Positions 62,069 to 64,000 of a stretch of DNA of 64,000 bases are shown here, one piece after another. The DNA is from JAENVU01 sp963765075. Lineage in GTDB: Bacteria > Actinomycetota > Acidimicrobiia > IMCC26256 > JAENVU01. Each line of letters begins with the position of its first letter. Positions within the stretch are counted from its first letter, which is position 1. Both the position numbers and the translations under genes were made by a program. The notes under the pieces are model-generated. The model worked only from the letters and a program-made list of their open reading frames with translations. It did not search any database and was not told the DNA's origin. The stretch spans positions 558,001-622,000 of the forward strand of contig CAVXVA010000008.1 of NCBI GenBank assembly GCA_963765075.1, read 5' to 3'.

Positions 62069-62899
62069 GTGACCGGCGTGGGTGAGCGACCCGAGTTCGA
62101 ATCCCCGTTCGCGGTCGGGTCGGATCTCGTCGCCGACTTCGCGGAACACGGTCACGTCCGCGTCGACGGTCTGGCGACGTCCGACGAGATCGAGGCCGTT
62201 CGACCCGCGATCGAGGCGACGGCCGAGCGGATCCGGTGGGATCGGCGACCGATCGCCGAGCGCGATACCTACGGCAAGGCGTTCATCCAGGCCGCGAACC
62301 TCTGGCAGCACGACGAGACTGTGGCGCGCTTCACGCTTGCACCGCGGTTCGCATCGGTCGCGGCTGCGCTCCTCGGCGCGGATGGTGTGCGGCTGTATCA
62401 CGACCAGGCGTTGCTGAAGGAGCCCGGTGGGGGACCGACCCCGTGGCATCAGGACCAGTTCTACTGGCCGCTCGATACCGACGCGACGATCACGATGTGG
62501 ATGCCGTTGGTGGCGGTGGTGGATCCGGTCGAAGGGATGACCTTTGGTCATGGCACGCATCGCATGGGTGATCTCGGTGGCGGCGCAATCTCCGATGTCT
62601 CGGAGCGCCGGTTCGATGCGCTCGTCCGAGATCGCGGGATTGCGCTGCACTCGTATCGCGACCTGCGCGCCGGCGATGCAACCTTCCACCGCGGGTGGAC
62701 CTTGCACCGCGCCAGCGCCAATCCGACCGATCGGATGCGATCGGTCATGACCGTCATCTACGTCGCCGACGGTGCCCGAGTCGCCACCCCCGCCCATCCG
62801 GCCCAGGAGTTCGATCGGCAGCTGTGGCTCGGCGGCGGTGAGCCGGGTACTCGGGTCGATGGGGTGATGAATCCGCGGATCGGCCCGGTGACGATATAG
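62069..62899 (+). CDS. Phytanoyl-CoA dioxygenase (PhyH) family protein
   Basis: 276 residues of the Fe(II)/2-oxoglutarate-dependent PhyH fold. WHQDQFYWPL gives His127 and Asp129, and the distal ligand is His213 in HRGWTLHRASAN, with Arg for 2-oxoglutarate near by (TDRMRS). The family hydroxylates acyl-CoAs and many small metabolites. GTG 62069 starts the frame; an ATG at 62065 in another frame (MSDRRG then a stop) has no homology and may signal another base error. Divergent from the FAD oxidoreductase with 122 bases between. Confidence 0.87.
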   Translation: MTGVGERPEFESPFAVGSDLVADFAEHGHVRVDGLATSDEIEAVRPAIEATAERIRWDRRPIAERDTYGKAFIQAANLWQHDETVARFTLAPRFASVAAALLGADGVRLYHDQALLKEPGGGPTPWHQDQFYWPLDTDATITMWMPLVAVVDPVEGMTFGHGTHRMGDLGGGAISDVSERRFDALVRDRGIALHSYRDLRAGDATFHRGWTLHRASANPTDRMRSVMTVIYVADGARVATPAHPAQEFDRQLWLGGGEPGTRVDGVMNPRIGPVTI

Positions 62900-63019
62900 G
62901 TCGAAGTATCTAAATACCCTTGTAACCCATGAGAACCGTTGAATCTCCCCAATATTTGATGAACCGCTCAACCTAGACTTTGCGTCTTCAATCGGGCGAT
63001 CACATAGGGGAGGCGATCC
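62900..63019. promoter_or_regulatory. AT-rich promoter region before a secreted-protein gene
   Basis: A 120-base gap between the PhyH stop and the next start, noticeably AT-richer than the rest (TAAATACCC, CAATATTTGATG). It probably contains the promoter of the downstream gene; the segment just before the start codon gives AGGGGAGG as a good ribosome site. No clear -35/-10 pair could be fixed. Confidence 0.5.
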
Positions 63020-64000
63020 GTGAAATTCACGGTGCGTCGCGCATTTGCTGCAGTCTTGAGTGCAGCCATTGGATTTTCGACTCTCGGAACGACGGCGGCC
63101 ATCGCCGGGGTCTCGGCAGGGATCCCGTCCTTGGCGCTCAACCGGGCGTACACGACGGCACCGTTTCCGGGGACGACCACCACGGCCGCGGGCCAGGAGG
63201 GTTCGGCCTACCTGCCCACGGGCAACGCCCTGTGGCTCGTGGATGCCACCAAGGCCTACGAGGTGGATGCCACCACCGACGCGCTCCGCCGCGTCATCCC
63301 GACCGCCGACTTCACCAACGCCCTGCCCGTGGGCGGTGTCGGCGCGCCGGCCGGCACGACGCGGAGCGACTCGTTCGCCGCGATCTCCTACGACCCGATC
63401 ACCGACGCGCTCTACGTCTTCTCTCGCAACTGCTGCACCACGACCGGGTTGGACCCGAGCGTCTTCCGGTTGGTGCGCGACGGCGGCGGTATCTTCCAGG
63501 TGGAGTCCTACCAATCTCTCCCCGCGGGTACGGACCCGAAGGGTGCCGGCTACCGCGCCGGCGTCGGGACGTATTTCGCTAAGGGCAGGGTCATCACCCC
63601 GTACGACTACGACACCAACACGCTCGGTGTGGCGATCACGATCACCGGTATCGACGCCGCGATCGGTGGCATGGCGTTCTCGCCCGACGGCACCGCGCTG
63701 TTCCTGACCACGTTCGTTGCGGGCGTGAGCCCGACCCCGAACAGCATCAAGCTCTACAAGGTCAACACGACCACCTGGACGATCGTTCCCAACTGGACCC
63801 TCGACCTCACGGCGTTCGGTGTGCTCGACCCGCGCGGGGTCGAAGTGATCGGTGACCAGATCTATGTTTCCGACGGCGGCTCGCGTCCCGCCGGCGACCC
63901 GCTGCGCCGGGCCGTGTTCGTCTTCGACGTGAACGACTTGAGCGTGCAGCCGGTCGCCTCGTTCAGCGCGACTCCGACGTCTGGTGCGTTCCCTCTGCCG
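63020..64000 (+). CDS. Secreted protein, partial, beta-propeller-like
   Basis: GTG 63020, with GGGAGG seven bases upstream, opens a frame that continues in frame to the end of the window (327 codons). A signal peptide (MKFTVRRAFAAVLSAAIGFS, with cleavage after about residue 35) precedes repeated units: EGSAYLPTGNALWLVDATKA, DSFAAISYDPITDALYVFSR, IGGMAFSPDGTALFLTTFVA, RGVEVIGDQIYVSDGG. These are propeller-blade-like strands of about 60-70 residues, as in NHL or YVTN surface proteins. A Cys pair (RNCCTTTG) is present. The gene continues beyond the window; function unknown. Confidence 0.8.
   Translation, partial: MKFTVRRAFAAVLSAAIGFSTLGTTAAIAGVSAGIPSLALNRAYTTAPFPGTTTTAAGQEGSAYLPTGNALWLVDATKAYEVDATTDALRRVIPTADFTNALPVGGVGAPAGTTRSDSFAAISYDPITDALYVFSRNCCTTTGLDPSVFRLVRDGGGIFQVESYQSLPAGTDPKGAGYRAGVGTYFAKGRVITPYDYDTNTLGVAITITGIDAAIGGMAFSPDGTALFLTTFVAGVSPTPNSIKLYKVNTTTWTIVPNWTLDLTAFGVLDPRGVEVIGDQIYVSDGGSRPAGDPLRRAVFVFDVNDLSVQPVASFSATPTSGAFPLP

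Noticed and set aside
62065..62085. ATG start for the PhyH gene in another frame
   Set aside because: It stops after six codons (MSDRRG); GTG 62069 opens the conserved frame. It might hint at another base error, but that is unproven.
1..64000. CRISPR array, tRNA, rRNA, transposon or prophage
   Set aside because: No spaced direct repeats, no cloverleaf-like intergenic sequence, no transposase, integrase or phage structural genes were seen on either strand.

Overview
This is a GC-rich, gene-dense chromosomal segment of an actinobacterium, most like the class Acidimicrobiia. The signs are many GTG starts, ATGA/GTGA gene overlaps, four mycothiol/DinB-fold proteins, a DUF222-HNH nuclease, DUF2277, several acyl-CoA dehydrogenases, two class III cyclases and an MMPL transporter. 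The placement rests on gene content alone. I saw no rRNA, tRNA, CRISPR array, insertion sequence or prophage.

Layout. 0-8.3 kb: a partial aldo/keto reductase, an SDR-FAH hydrolase pair, a sulfotransferase overlapping a degenerate metallo-beta-lactamase relative, a methyltransferase, a second aldo/keto reductase, a frameshifted LuxR-type regulator and a cupin. 8.7-18.8 kb: a DinB-type protein, an amino-acid permease fused to a universal stress domain, a coupled sulfotransferase-DUF1214 pair, a large cyclase-ATPase regulator, a hotdog thioesterase and a lipoprotein. 18.8-25.5 kb: an internally deleted P450, a frameshifted carotenoid oxygenase, a DinB-like protein, an acyl-CoA dehydrogenase, and a run ending in a coupled VOC protein and glycoside-hydrolase-like lipoprotein. 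25.6-29.5 kb: a cold-shock gene and a leftward operon of an SCP2-like protein, a glutamine-synthetase-like ligase, a C26 amidohydrolase and a siderophore-interacting reductase. 29.6-31.9 kb: an XRE regulator plus AbiEii-like nucleotidyltransferase behind a 20-bp perfect palindrome, next to a DUF222-HNH gene with a good promoter. 31.9-36 kb: a leftward operon of a DHDPS-family enzyme, an old-yellow-enzyme homologue and an acyltransferase, the last two frameshifted.

36-47.5 kb holds an M23 peptidase, an isochorismatase remnant, a DinB-ankyrin fusion and an alpha/beta hydrolase. Then comes a sulfatase locus: a sulfatase fused to a DJ-1/PfpI domain, an SRPBCC protein, a divergent TetR regulator, an RNase Z-like metallo-hydrolase, a second sulfatase and a divergent GH4 glycosidase. 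It looks like a regulated system for removing sulfate from an organic or glycan substrate. 47.5-64 kb: a hypothetical protein, acyl-CoA dehydrogenase homologues, DinB and methyltransferase genes, a beta-propeller protein, a cyclase, secreted proteins, a DapB-like oxidoreductase, DUF2277, GNAT, MMPL, a phytoene-desaturase-like oxidoreductase, a PhyH dioxygenase and the start of a secreted protein.

At least eight apparent single-base frameshifts fall in six otherwise conserved genes. This looks more like residual consensus error, as in a long-read or metagenome assembly, than biological decay. It should be settled before any of these loci is called a pseudogene. Several hairpin-forming inverted repeats lie at gene ends or in divergent promoter regions.
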